From assembly GCF_900099975.1 (NCBI RefSeq), contig NZ_FNEI01000011.1, forward strand, positions 1 through 64,000: a DNA stretch of 64,000 nt, in the 5' to 3' direction. Below are positions 7,264-14,078 of this stretch, piece after piece. A program made the translations under genes and the position numbers. The DNA is from Arthrobacter cupressi (GTDB lineage Bacteria > Actinomycetota > Actinomycetes > Actinomycetales > Micrococcaceae). Position 1 is the stretch's first letter, and each line of letters starts with the position of its first letter. The notes beneath the pieces were generated by a model. It was not told the DNA's origin and did no database searches. It saw only the letters and a list, made by a program, of their open reading frames with translations.

Positions 7264-8379
7264 TCAGATGACGGTGCCCAGTTCCTTGGTTTCCTTGGCC
7301 TCCTGGCGCGGATCCGCGCCCAGGAGGCGGCGCAGCGAGGCGAGGCGGGCCGGGCCCGCTTCCCCGGCCGAACCCGAGGCAACCCAGTCGTCGAGTCCGC
7401 AGCGGACGGCGTTTGCATCGTGCTTGCAGCCGCGCTCACAGGATTCGGTACCCGGTTCGAGGTCCGGGAACGCGTGCATGATCCGGTCCGGGTCCACGAG
7501 CGCGAGGCCGAACGAGCGGATGCCGGGGGTGTCAATGATCCAGCTCCCGGCGGGCGCCTCGTCCAGCCGCAGGGCGAGGGCGGATGAGGATGTGTGGCGG
7601 CCTCGGCCGGTGACGGCGTTGACGCCGCCGGTGGCGCGTTCGGCGCCGGTGAGGGCGTTCACCATGGTGGATTTCCCAACGCCGGAGTGCCCCAGCAGCA
7701 CGGTGACCTTGCCGTCGAGGTACTCGCGCAGGCGCTCGACGGCGCCGCCGTCGAGCCGGGCGGACAGGCCGTCGTCGCTCCGGGCATCGATCCCGGACGC
7801 CTCGGCGTCGGCCGTGCGGCTGATGATCACCGGGAAGTCGAGGCTGAGGTAGTTGGCGAGCAGCTGCGCAGGGTCCTTGACGTCAGCCTTGGTGACGAGC
7901 AGCAGCGGCTCGATGCCGGCGTCGTACGCTGCCACCAGGGCGCGGTCGATGAATCCGGTGCGCGGCTCCGGGTTGGCTGCCGCGACGACGATCACCAGCT
8001 GGTCGGCATTGGCCACCACCACCCGTTCCACGGGATCGGTGTCATCGGCGCTGCGCCGCAGCACGGTTTTGCGTTCCTCGACCCGGACCAGGCGCGCCAG
8101 GGTGTCCGGGGCCCCGGACACATCGCCCACGAGTGCGACGAAGTCGCCCGGCACCACGGGGGTGCGGCGCAGTTCCCGGGCGCGGGCTGCCACGACAATG
8201 CGTTCTTCGGCGGTGTCCTCGGCCACCACGGCGGTGTAGCGTCCGCGGTCCACCGTGATGATCCGGCCGAGTACGGCGTCCTCGTGGCTGGGGCGGTCCT
8301 TGGTGCGGGGCCGGGAACCTTTCTTGTTCGGCCGGATCCGGACGTCGGATTCATCCCAGGACCGTGCGGAGCGTCCCAT
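7264..8379 (-). CDS. rsgA: Ribosome small-subunit-dependent GTPase A
   Basis: RsgA is a circularly permuted GTPase that helps late maturation of the 30S subunit. The 371-residue protein shows an N-terminal OB-fold (about 35-110), then the permuted G motifs: G4-like TKAD (163-166), G1 LLGHSGVGKST (228-238) and G3 DTPGIRSFGL. A C-terminal zinc knuckle (CERGCKHDANAVRC) follows. The start is only 2 bp from the aroA stop, so the two genes are surely cotranscribed. The aroA-rsgA order next to sigR/sigH is conserved in actinobacteria. Confidence 0.93.
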   Translation of the reverse strand: MGRSARSWDESDVRIRPNKKGSRPRTKDRPSHEDAVLGRIITVDRGRYTAVVAEDTAEERIVVAARARELRRTPVVPGDFVALVGDVSGAPDTLARLVRVEERKTVLRRSADDTDPVERVVVANADQLVIVVAAANPEPRTGFIDRALVAAYDAGIEPLLLVTKADVKDPAQLLANYLSLDFPVIISRTADAEASGIDARSDDGLSARLDGGAVERLREYLDGKVTVLLGHSGVGKSTMVNALTGAERATGGVNAVTGRGRHTSSSALALRLDEAPAGSWIIDTPGIRSFGLALVDPDRIMHAFPDLEPGTESCERGCKHDANAVRCGLDDWVASGSAGEAGPARLASLRRLLGADPRQEAKETKELGTVI

Positions 8380-8381
8380 CG

Positions 8382-9743
8382 TCAGTGACCGGCCGCCGTC
8401 GTTTCGCGGCCGCCGCTGTCCTGTTCGAGCATGGCCGTCCAGATCTGCGGGAACTCCGGCATGGTCTTGGACGTGGTGGCGATGTCCTCCACCCGCACGC
8501 CTTCGACGGCGAGGCCCAGGATGGCGCCGGCAGTCGCCATGCGGTGGTCGGCATAGCTGTGCACGACGCCGCCGTGCAGCTTGGCGGGCCGGATCACCAG
8601 GCCGTCGCTGGTTTCCTCGGCGTCGCCGCCGAGCCGGTTGATCTCCGCCACGAGGGCGGCCAGCCGGTCCGTTTCGTGCCCGCGCAGGTGGGCGATGCCG
8701 GTGAGCCGCGACGGGCCGGCGGCCAGCGCGCAGAGTGCCGCCACCGTGGGCGCGAGTTCGCTGGTTTCATCGAACTCCGCTCCCTTGATTTCGGGCCCGC
8801 CGGTCACGGTGAGCGTGCCGCCTTCGAGGCTGACGGTGGCGCCCATGGTCTGCAGGATCTGCCGCCAGAGGTCGCCTACCTGGGTGGTGTCGGCGGGCCA
8901 GTTGGGAATCCGGACGGTGCCGCGGGTTGCGAGGGCAGCCGCCAGGAACGGACCGGCGTTGGAGAGGTCCTGCTCGATCCGTTCATCGAAGGCCCGGATG
9001 GTGCCGGGGGAGACCACCCAGTGGTTGGGCACGGAGTCGTCGACGGCGACCCCCACGCCGCGCAGCACGGCGATGGTCATGTTGATGTGGTCCAGGCTGG
9101 GCACCGGCTTGCCGATGTGCTCCAGGTGCAGGCCCTCGCTGAACCGTGCGCCCACCAACAGCAGTGCGGAGACGAACTGGGATGAGGCACTGGCGTCGAT
9201 CACCAGGTGGCCGCCGCGAACCGAACCGGTGCCGTCAACGGTGAAGGGAAGCGACGACGCCGGGCCGCCGTCCGGCCCGGAAATCCCGACGCCGAGCGCC
9301 GAGAGTGCCTCGATGATCGTGTTCATGGGGCGGTTGCGGGCGTGCGGGTCGCCGTCGAACGCCGAGGAACCGTTGCGCAGGGCAGCGAGCGGAGGCACGA
9401 AGCGCATCACGGTGCCGGCGAGCCCGCAGTCGATGGCGCAGTCGGAGGCCGGGGCGGCGGGATCGATCGGCTCGATCAGCAGGTCCGGACCGTAGCTGCC
9501 GTCGCCGGCTACTTCCGTGACGGTGGCCCCCAGCTGCCGGAGTGCCTCGATCATCAGGGCGGAGTCCCGGGAATGCAGGGGAGCGCGAAGCCGGGACGGA
9601 CCGTCGGCCAGTGCGGCGAGGACGAGGTACCGGTTGGTGAGGGACTTGGAACCCGGAACGGTGACGGTGGCGTCAACGGGCCGGTGCGCGAAAGGTGCGT
9701 CCCAGAGAGGTGCGGCGGTGGTGGCTTCCGTGGTGCCGGTCAT
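8382..9743 (-). CDS. aroA: 3-phosphoshikimate 1-carboxyvinyltransferase (EPSP synthase)
   Basis: AroA catalyses the sixth step of the shikimate pathway, joining phosphoenolpyruvate to shikimate 3-phosphate. The N-terminal VPGSKSLTNRYLVLAAL is the substrate-binding signature, and GLAGTVMRF and a C-terminal YADHRMATAGAILGL block fit the family. The ATG at 9743 gives 453 residues, a little above the usual 430-450; a TTG at 9761 would overlap the upstream doxX stop and is less likely. It is the first large gene of the aroA-rsgA-hisN block and starts 7 bp after doxX. Confidence 0.94.
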   Translation of the reverse strand: MTGTTEATTAAPLWDAPFAHRPVDATVTVPGSKSLTNRYLVLAALADGPSRLRAPLHSRDSALMIEALRQLGATVTEVAGDGSYGPDLLIEPIDPAAPASDCAIDCGLAGTVMRFVPPLAALRNGSSAFDGDPHARNRPMNTIIEALSALGVGISGPDGGPASSLPFTVDGTGSVRGGHLVIDASASSQFVSALLLVGARFSEGLHLEHIGKPVPSLDHINMTIAVLRGVGVAVDDSVPNHWVVSPGTIRAFDERIEQDLSNAGPFLAAALATRGTVRIPNWPADTTQVGDLWRQILQTMGATVSLEGGTLTVTGGPEIKGAEFDETSELAPTVAALCALAAGPSRLTGIAHLRGHETDRLAALVAEINRLGGDAEETSDGLVIRPAKLHGGVVHSYADHRMATAGAILGLAVEGVRVEDIATTSKTMPEFPQIWTAMLEQDSGGRETTAAGH

Positions 9744-9750
9744 GCGTTCT

Positions 9751-10266
9751 TTATGCTCCAACTGTTTTGTCTACTGCTTTGCGGACGGCGCGGTCCGCCT
9801 TCTTCAGCTGCTTGCCGCCGGCCTTGCGGGCGTCCATGGCGAGGTGCTCGGCACGCCAAGCGAGGCTCGGCTTGCCTGCGGTGTCGACGGCGGCGAGCAG
9901 CGCCCCGCCGGTCAGCGAAATATTCTTCAGCAGCTGGGCGCGGCGTTCCAGCCGGCCCTCCTTGGTGCTGATGTCCGCCGAGCGCCACTCGACGAAGGTG
10001 TTCAGGCCCGAGATGAGGGCGAGGAGGCCGGCGGAGAAACGGGGCAGCTTGCCCAGTGCGAGCAGGGCTCCGGCGCCCAGTTGGGTGCCGCCTATCACGC
10101 GGGCGATGAGCTTCTCGTCGGCCGGGAAGGGCAGGGAATCCGATGCCCGGCGCAGGAGCGGGGAGAGCTGCCTGGCAGTGTCGTCCGTGTTCTTGAGCTT
10201 GTCGAGTCCGGAAACCACGAAGCTCGAGGCCAGCATTGGCCGGGCGGGAAAACGGATGAGGGACAT
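9751..10266 (-). CDS. DoxX-family membrane protein
   Basis: The 171-residue protein begins MSLIRFPARPMLASSFVVSG, a DoxX-type first helix, and has three to four hydrophobic segments (LIARVIGGTQLGAGALLAL; AGLLALISGLNTFVEW) with a basic C-terminus. DoxX proteins are linked to quinone chemistry and, in mycobacteria, to thiol/oxidative stress. The place here, back-to-back with the thiol-stress sigma factor sigR, fits that role but is only context. The start is set by aggagg 7 nt upstream; much longer upstream reading frames on this strand are chance. The stop lies 7 bp before aroA. Confidence 0.8.
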   Translation of the reverse strand: MSLIRFPARPMLASSFVVSGLDKLKNTDDTARQLSPLLRRASDSLPFPADEKLIARVIGGTQLGAGALLALGKLPRFSAGLLALISGLNTFVEWRSADISTKEGRLERRAQLLKNISLTGGALLAAVDTAGKPSLAWRAEHLAMDARKAGGKQLKKADRAVRKAVDKTVGA

Positions 10267-10333
10267 GTCTTGCCTCCTGAATGGCTTGCCACAACGGTCA
10301 AGGGTGCAGTCGCCTCTAGTCTTGCATCTTTGC

Positions 10334-10359
10334 GGAATATTTGCCCGGGGGCTCTGGTT
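10334..10359 (+). promoter_or_regulatory. SigR-type (-35 GGAAT / -10 GTT) autoregulatory promoter
   Basis: ggaat at 10334-10338 is followed after exactly 18 nt by gtt at 10357-10359, the consensus of SigR/SigH promoters in actinobacteria. It lies about 85 nt before the long-form start of sigR. This is the expected positive feedback loop of the thiol-stress sigma factor. Confidence 0.85.
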
Positions 10360-10442
10360 GTGAGAAGAAGGCGCGGCAGCGCGCGGGGAAGTCCGCGCGC
10401 CGCGGCCTGCGAAGCCAGTATCAAGTGGAAGGAGCCGCTTTC

Positions 10443-11270
10443 TTGAGCTTGGTGAAAGACCGTCAGGAAGTGCCGGCACCGTTGCGGGAGCCGGAGAAAG
10501 GTGCGCGCCGGGTGACAGTAGACTTGAACGCAATGAGCACCTTGGACCCGGCCGCAGCGGCCATGTACGAAGCAGCGGAGCAGCCTCAAACGGGTTTGCA
10601 GGGCGCCGCTGAAGAGTCCGGCCCCGACGTCGCCATTGACGTCGCAAGCGAAACGCCCGAACAGCGGCGGGCCCGCTTCGAACGGGACGCCATGCAGTAT
10701 GTCGACCAGCTCTATTCGGCTGCGATGCGCATGGCCCGGAACCCTTCGGACGCGGAGGACCTGGTCCAGGAGGCCTACACCAAGGCGTTTTCGGCGTTCC
10801 ACCAGTACAACCCCGGGACCAACCTCAAGGCGTGGCTGTACCGCATCCTGACGAACACCTACATCAACCTGTACCGGAAGCGGCAGCGTGAACCGCTGCA
10901 GTCGAACTCGGACACGATCGAGGACTGGCAGCTGGCCCGCGCCGAATCGCACACCTCGACGGGGCTGCGTTCGGCGGAAGCAGAAGCGCTGGATCATCTT
11001 CCCGATTCCGATGTGAAACGTGCACTGCAGACCATCCCGGAGGAATTCCGGCTGGCCGTGTACTTCGCGGACGTCGAAGGCTTCGCCTACAAGGAAATTT
11101 CGGACATCATGAACACCCCCATCGGTACGGTCATGTCCCGGCTTCACCGCGGCAGGAAAATGCTGCGGGAACTGCTGGCTGACTACGCCGCGGAACGGGG
11201 AATCAGGGGCGCCACGGACACCCCCGCCGGGGACGCCGCCGCAAGCAAGACACAGGAGAAAAGGAAATGA
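10443..11270 (+). CDS. sigR: ECF sigma factor SigR/SigH (thiol-oxidative stress)
   Basis: Region 2 is [33 protein letters not shown] (split here by function: core binding and -10 recognition), and region 4 is [40 protein letters not shown]. The protein directs transcription of thioredoxin and mycothiol genes when RsrA is oxidised. The TTG at 10443 has aaggag 8 nt upstream and gives 275 residues; an ATG at 10533 would give 245 residues and has a TAGACT box (10519-10524) 8 nt before it, as for a leaderless mRNA from a housekeeping promoter. Two isoforms, as in Streptomyces SigR, are therefore plausible. The stop overlaps the rsrA start by 4 bp. Confidence 0.9.
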   Translation: MSLVKDRQEVPAPLREPEKGARRVTVDLNAMSTLDPAAAAMYEAAEQPQTGLQGAAEESGPDVAIDVASETPEQRRARFERDAMQYVDQLYSAAMRMARNPSDAEDLVQEAYTKAFSAFHQYNPGTNLKAWLYRILTNTYINLYRKRQREPLQSNSDTIEDWQLARAESHTSTGLRSAEAEALDHLPDSDVKRALQTIPEEFRLAVYFADVEGFAYKEISDIMNTPIGTVMSRLHRGRKMLRELLADYAAERGIRGATDTPAGDAAASKTQEKRK

Positions 11271-11524
11271 GCTGCCAAGGACTGGGCGACTGCGATGATG
11301 CGCGGATGCAGCGCATCTATGAATACCTTGACGGTGCGCTGACCCGCGAGGACATCGCCGAGATCAAGCAGCACCTGCAGGAATGCCCGGAGTGCACCGA
11401 GGAATACGACCTCGAATGCGTCATCCGGACGGTGGTAAAGCGTTCCTGCACCGAATTCGCCCCGGAGAACCTCAAGAATTCCATCCTGGACCGGATCCAT
11501 TCGATGAATTCGGCCGAAGTCTGA
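11267..11524 (+). CDS. rsrA: Zinc-containing anti-sigma factor RsrA
   Basis: The 85-residue ZAS protein contains the redox motif HxxxCxxC (His36, Cys40, Cys43 in HLQECPEC) and further cysteines at positions 3, 9, 51 and 61. Such proteins hold Zn and bind SigR in the reduced state; disulfide stress frees the sigma factor. The 4-bp overlap with sigR gives coupled translation and roughly equal amounts. In mycothiol-producing actinobacteria this is the mycothiol-system anti-sigma-R factor. Confidence 0.93.
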   Translation: MSCQGLGDCDDARMQRIYEYLDGALTREDIAEIKQHLQECPECTEEYDLECVIRTVVKRSCTEFAPENLKNSILDRIHSMNSAEV

Positions 11525-11539
11525 TCAAAGGCGTCCTCA

Positions 11540-11588
11540 CATGGAAGGGCCCCGGAAACCATCAGGTTTCCGGGGCCCTTCCATGTTT
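11540..11588. terminator. Bidirectional terminator between rsrA and bL37
   Basis: Arms at 11540-11560 and 11565-11585 are perfectly complementary over 21 bp with an ATCA loop and TTT after the plus-strand arm. It ends sigR-rsrA and, read the other way, the bL37 gene. Confidence 0.85.
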
Positions 11589-11599
11589 GCTCCAACAAC

Positions 11600-11674
11600 T
11601 CAGGTGTTGGGACGCTTGCCGTGGTTTGCGCCGCCGCGCTTACGGTCACGACGCTTGCGTGCACGCTTGCTCAT
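11600..11674 (-). CDS. 50S ribosomal protein bL37 (AURKAIP1/COX24-type mini-protein)
   Basis: An ATG at 11674 with aggagg 6 nt upstream opens a 24-codon frame, MSKRARKRRDRKRGGANHGK then RPNT. This matches the extremely basic 24-residue protein bL37, found as an extra protein of the large ribosomal subunit in mycobacteria and present across actinobacteria as a COX24-domain peptide. It is missed by most gene finders because of its length. It is monocistronic, bounded by the 21-bp-stem terminator downstream. Confidence 0.88.
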   Translation of the reverse strand: MSKRARKRRDRKRGGANHGKRPNT

Positions 11675-11782
11675 AGCCGGCCTCCTTCGTTTCTTGTATT
11701 CAACAAAGCTGCCCTCCAGTCTCCCACATGCGGGGGCCGGGCGGCGAACCGGCAGGCACAGACGGTCCGGTCAGGGCGCCTC

Positions 11783-12397
11783 TCAGGACCGCATGGAGTT
11801 CCTGATCGCTATCCGTGCCTGGTCAAGGACGGTGCGCACGGTTTCCAGCGCGACCGGCGTCAACTGGGCGGCTCCGGCGTGCCTGCGCAGTTCCACCCGC
11901 ATGTCGTCACGGAAGGATTGCACCATGAGTTCGGCCTCTTTGAGCAGCCGGATGCTTTCGGGTGAATGCCGCCCCGTCCGGGGACCGGTTCCCGCCGGCA
12001 CAGCCGCGGACCGGGCCGACTCGGCGCTGGCAGCCAGGTCCGCCCGCAGGCCGCGCATGTTGCTGCGGATATCCTCCCTGAGCTCATCCGCCAGGCGCCG
12101 GACCGAGGCCGAGATCCCCGCTTCCACCTCGGCGAGTTCGGCGCGCCGGCTGTCCAGTTCGGCGAGCCCCGCTTTCGTGATCGAGTAGTTGGTGCGGCGC
12201 CCGTCGTTCTCCGTGGCCACCAGGCCTTCCTCCTCCAGTTTCCCGAGCCGGGGGTAAACCGTTCCGGCGCTGGGGGAGTAGGTGCCGCCGAAGCGTTCGC
12301 CAAGGGCCTTGATGATCTCGTAGCCGTGCTTCGGCCCTGTCTCAAGCAGAGCCAGCAGGTAGAGCCGGAGCTCGCCGTGGGCGAAGACCGGCGGCAT
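11783..12397 (-). CDS. PadR-family transcriptional regulator
   Basis: The 204-residue protein has the PadR winged-HTH (residues 8-85: ELRLYLLALLETGPKHGYEI, then YSPSAGTVYPRLGKLEEEGLV and the wing). The rest is a long charged helical tail with an Ala/Arg-rich linker, likely for dimerisation or sensing. The start codon overlaps the DUF4097 stop (TGATG), so the pair is translated together. PadR proteins usually repress their own operon; a perfect 15-bp inverted repeat (13267-13310) before the operon is the obvious operator. The ligand is unknown. Confidence 0.85.
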   Translation of the reverse strand: MPPVFAHGELRLYLLALLETGPKHGYEIIKALGERFGGTYSPSAGTVYPRLGKLEEEGLVATENDGRRTNYSITKAGLAELDSRRAELAEVEAGISASVRRLADELREDIRSNMRGLRADLAASAESARSAAVPAGTGPRTGRHSPESIRLLKEAELMVQSFRDDMRVELRRHAGAAQLTPVALETVRTVLDQARIAIRNSMRS

Positions 12398-13254
12398 CAG
12401 AGCCCGCCCCCGCCAGGCACCTGCCCGCCCGCGGCCGGAGACCCGGTGGCCGCGGCGCTGCCGTGGATGACGTAGGTCTTGCCGGATACCGAATTACACC
12501 GCACGAGGGTGATCCGTTCCGTCGGGCCGACAGTCGTCTGGACATTGTTGCCCGGATGGTTGTGGAGCTGCCCGTCGATCACCACGGCGCCGCTTGCCGA
12601 TTTAGCGGCGACATCGGCACCGATGTCCCGCGGAAGTCGCACCGTGACATCGCCGGACACCGAGTGGGCGGCGAGGTCGCGCGTGTGGCCATGCAGGTCG
12701 AAGCTGAGGTCCCCGCTGACGGTGCTGGCACGGACATTGGAGAAATCGCCGGAGGCGGTGACCTCACCCGATACGCTCTTGGCGGTCATGACGCCGTGGT
12801 GGTCGCGGGCGATGACTTCGCCGCTGACGGTGTTCACATGCAGCTCGCCGCTGGTGCCGTCCGACAAGACCGAACCTGACACCGTGTTGAGCCTGGTGGT
12901 GGCGGAGGTTCCGGAGACCATCCCATCGCCGCTGACGGTGCCGGCCTCCACGGTGATTCCCGCCGGAACGGCGATGCCGATGACCGCTGTGTTGTTGCTG
13001 GTGTTGCTGACCGTGTCCATGAGGTTGCGGAACCAGCCCTGCGCGCCGTGAAGCTGGTGCCGGATTTCCAGCCGGCCATCGACGATCGTGATGCTCAGCG
13101 GATCGCCCGCAATCTCCGAGACTTCGATGCGGGCCGTGGCCTCGTCATGCGTGACGATGTCGAAGCGGCCCTTGACGATTCCCAGCCTCAGCGAGCGGAC
13201 GCCGTCGACGTCTATGGTCTGCGGGCCGGTGACGGTCCAGTTCTGTTCTGACAT
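12397..13254 (-). CDS. DUF4097-family beta-strand repeat protein (adhesin-like)
   Basis: The 285-residue protein consists mainly of short repeated beta-strand units in which VSG or TVSG recurs about every 17-20 residues (for example TVSGSVLSDG, TVSGEVIARD, SVSGEVTASG, TVSGDLSFDL), predicting a right-handed beta-helix or roll. There is no signal peptide or membrane segment. The family is often cotranscribed with a PadR or similar regulator; its function is unknown. The ATG at 13254 has ggagg 4 nt upstream. It is the first gene of the two-gene unit behind the palindromic operator. Confidence 0.82.
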   Translation of the reverse strand: MSEQNWTVTGPQTIDVDGVRSLRLGIVKGRFDIVTHDEATARIEVSEIAGDPLSITIVDGRLEIRHQLHGAQGWFRNLMDTVSNTSNNTAVIGIAVPAGITVEAGTVSGDGMVSGTSATTRLNTVSGSVLSDGTSGELHVNTVSGEVIARDHHGVMTAKSVSGEVTASGDFSNVRASTVSGDLSFDLHGHTRDLAAHSVSGDVTVRLPRDIGADVAAKSASGAVVIDGQLHNHPGNNVQTTVGPTERITLVRCNSVSGKTYVIHGSAAATGSPAAGGQVPGGGGL

Positions 13255-13266
13255 GACCCCTCCAGA

Positions 13267-13310
13267 AATTGCGATATATCGCGTTGATGAAGTCACGATA
13301 TATCGCAATT
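13267..13310. promoter_or_regulatory. Palindromic operator, probably bound by PadR
   Basis: aattgcgatatatcg (13267-13281) and cgatatatcgcaatt (13296-13310) are perfect inverted copies separated by 14 bp; each half also contains the palindrome cgatatatcg, and the half-site centres are 24 bp apart. The AT-rich site stands out in GC-rich DNA and ends 12 bp before the DUF4097 start codon, so bound protein would block the promoter or early elongation. Confidence 0.75.
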
Positions 13311-13348
13311 GCGGGGATCGCAATGGTTTTCGGGGAGGGGTGCTGACC

Positions 13349-13948
13349 TTATTCGGGCTGGGCGATCCGGAGCCACTGGAACCAGCCGCGGTGCAGCACC
13401 AGCCACGCCATGAGGCCGTAGCCCGCCTGGCCGGGCGTGCCGCCGTTCGAGGCGAGGTCGGTACGCCACTGTTCGTGGTTCAGCAGGGGCGAGAAGGTAT
13501 CGACGTAGTGGTGGTTGCGGCGCGTGGTGACATCGGAGAACGCGGCGTTAAGGTCGGCGAGGCGGCGGTTGCGCGCCGGGTCGAGGCCCGGGGGAGGTCC
13601 GACCACGAATACCTCCACGCTGTTCTGGCTGGCGCCGTCCAGGATGTTGGCGAGATTGAGTCGGCTCCTCGCGGTGGACAGGCCGAACTCGATGTCGCGG
13701 GCGGACAGGCCGATTACGAGGCGGTTCTCATGGGCGTCGCTGAAGCGCCGGCCGGCTTCGTCGAGCCACCGGGCGGCGAGGCCTTCGGTGCCTTCCATGG
13801 GGCAGGGAAGCGAATAGCTCTCCACGGCGACGGCGTCCTGGGGCGTGCGCGCGAGCACCCGTCCCAGCCAGCCCAGGGCGCGGGGATCGCCGAGTCCTGC
13901 GAGCAGTTCATCTCCTACAGCCGCGATGCGCAGCTTCCTGTCTTCCAC
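13349..13948 (-). CDS. SGNH/GDSL-hydrolase-like protein with degenerate active-site motifs
   Basis: The 199-residue protein has the layout of SGNH hydrolases: a first strand RIAAVGDELLAG in block I, a middle RLVIGLSARDIEFG, then VEVFVVGPPP, and a last helix GQAGYGLMAWLV. In block I the nucleophile Ser of GDS is replaced by Glu (GDE), and the C-terminal DxxH His is also not found before GYGLMA, where NGGTPGQA stands. It may therefore be a non-catalytic binding protein, or use another residue. The GTG at 13948, after an agagg site, is chosen because similarity begins right after it. The stop is 95 bp before DUF4097-operator DNA; no operon partner. Confidence 0.6.
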   Translation of the reverse strand: MEDRKLRIAAVGDELLAGLGDPRALGWLGRVLARTPQDAVAVESYSLPCPMEGTEGLAARWLDEAGRRFSDAHENRLVIGLSARDIEFGLSTARSRLNLANILDGASQNSVEVFVVGPPPGLDPARNRRLADLNAAFSDVTTRRNHHYVDTFSPLLNHEQWRTDLASNGGTPGQAGYGLMAWLVLHRGWFQWLRIAQPE

Positions 13949-14027
13949 TGTTACCTCTTCACCAACGTTGCGGTCCGTGCTGTGCGCCGGCAAGCGCTGC
14001 CCGGCATGTCTACCCATTTAAACAGAA

Positions 14028-14068
14028 GTGCCCGGCAGGAGGCCTCTTCCGAAGCTCCGGCCGGGCAC
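14028..14068 (-). terminator. Terminator after kgd
   Basis: gtgcccggc (14028-14036) pairs with gccgggcac (14060-14068) on either side of a 23-nt partly self-complementary loop; on the minus strand it is followed by ttctgttt. It lies 10 bp after the kgd stop. Confidence 0.65.
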
Positions 14069-14078
14069 CCATGTTGTT

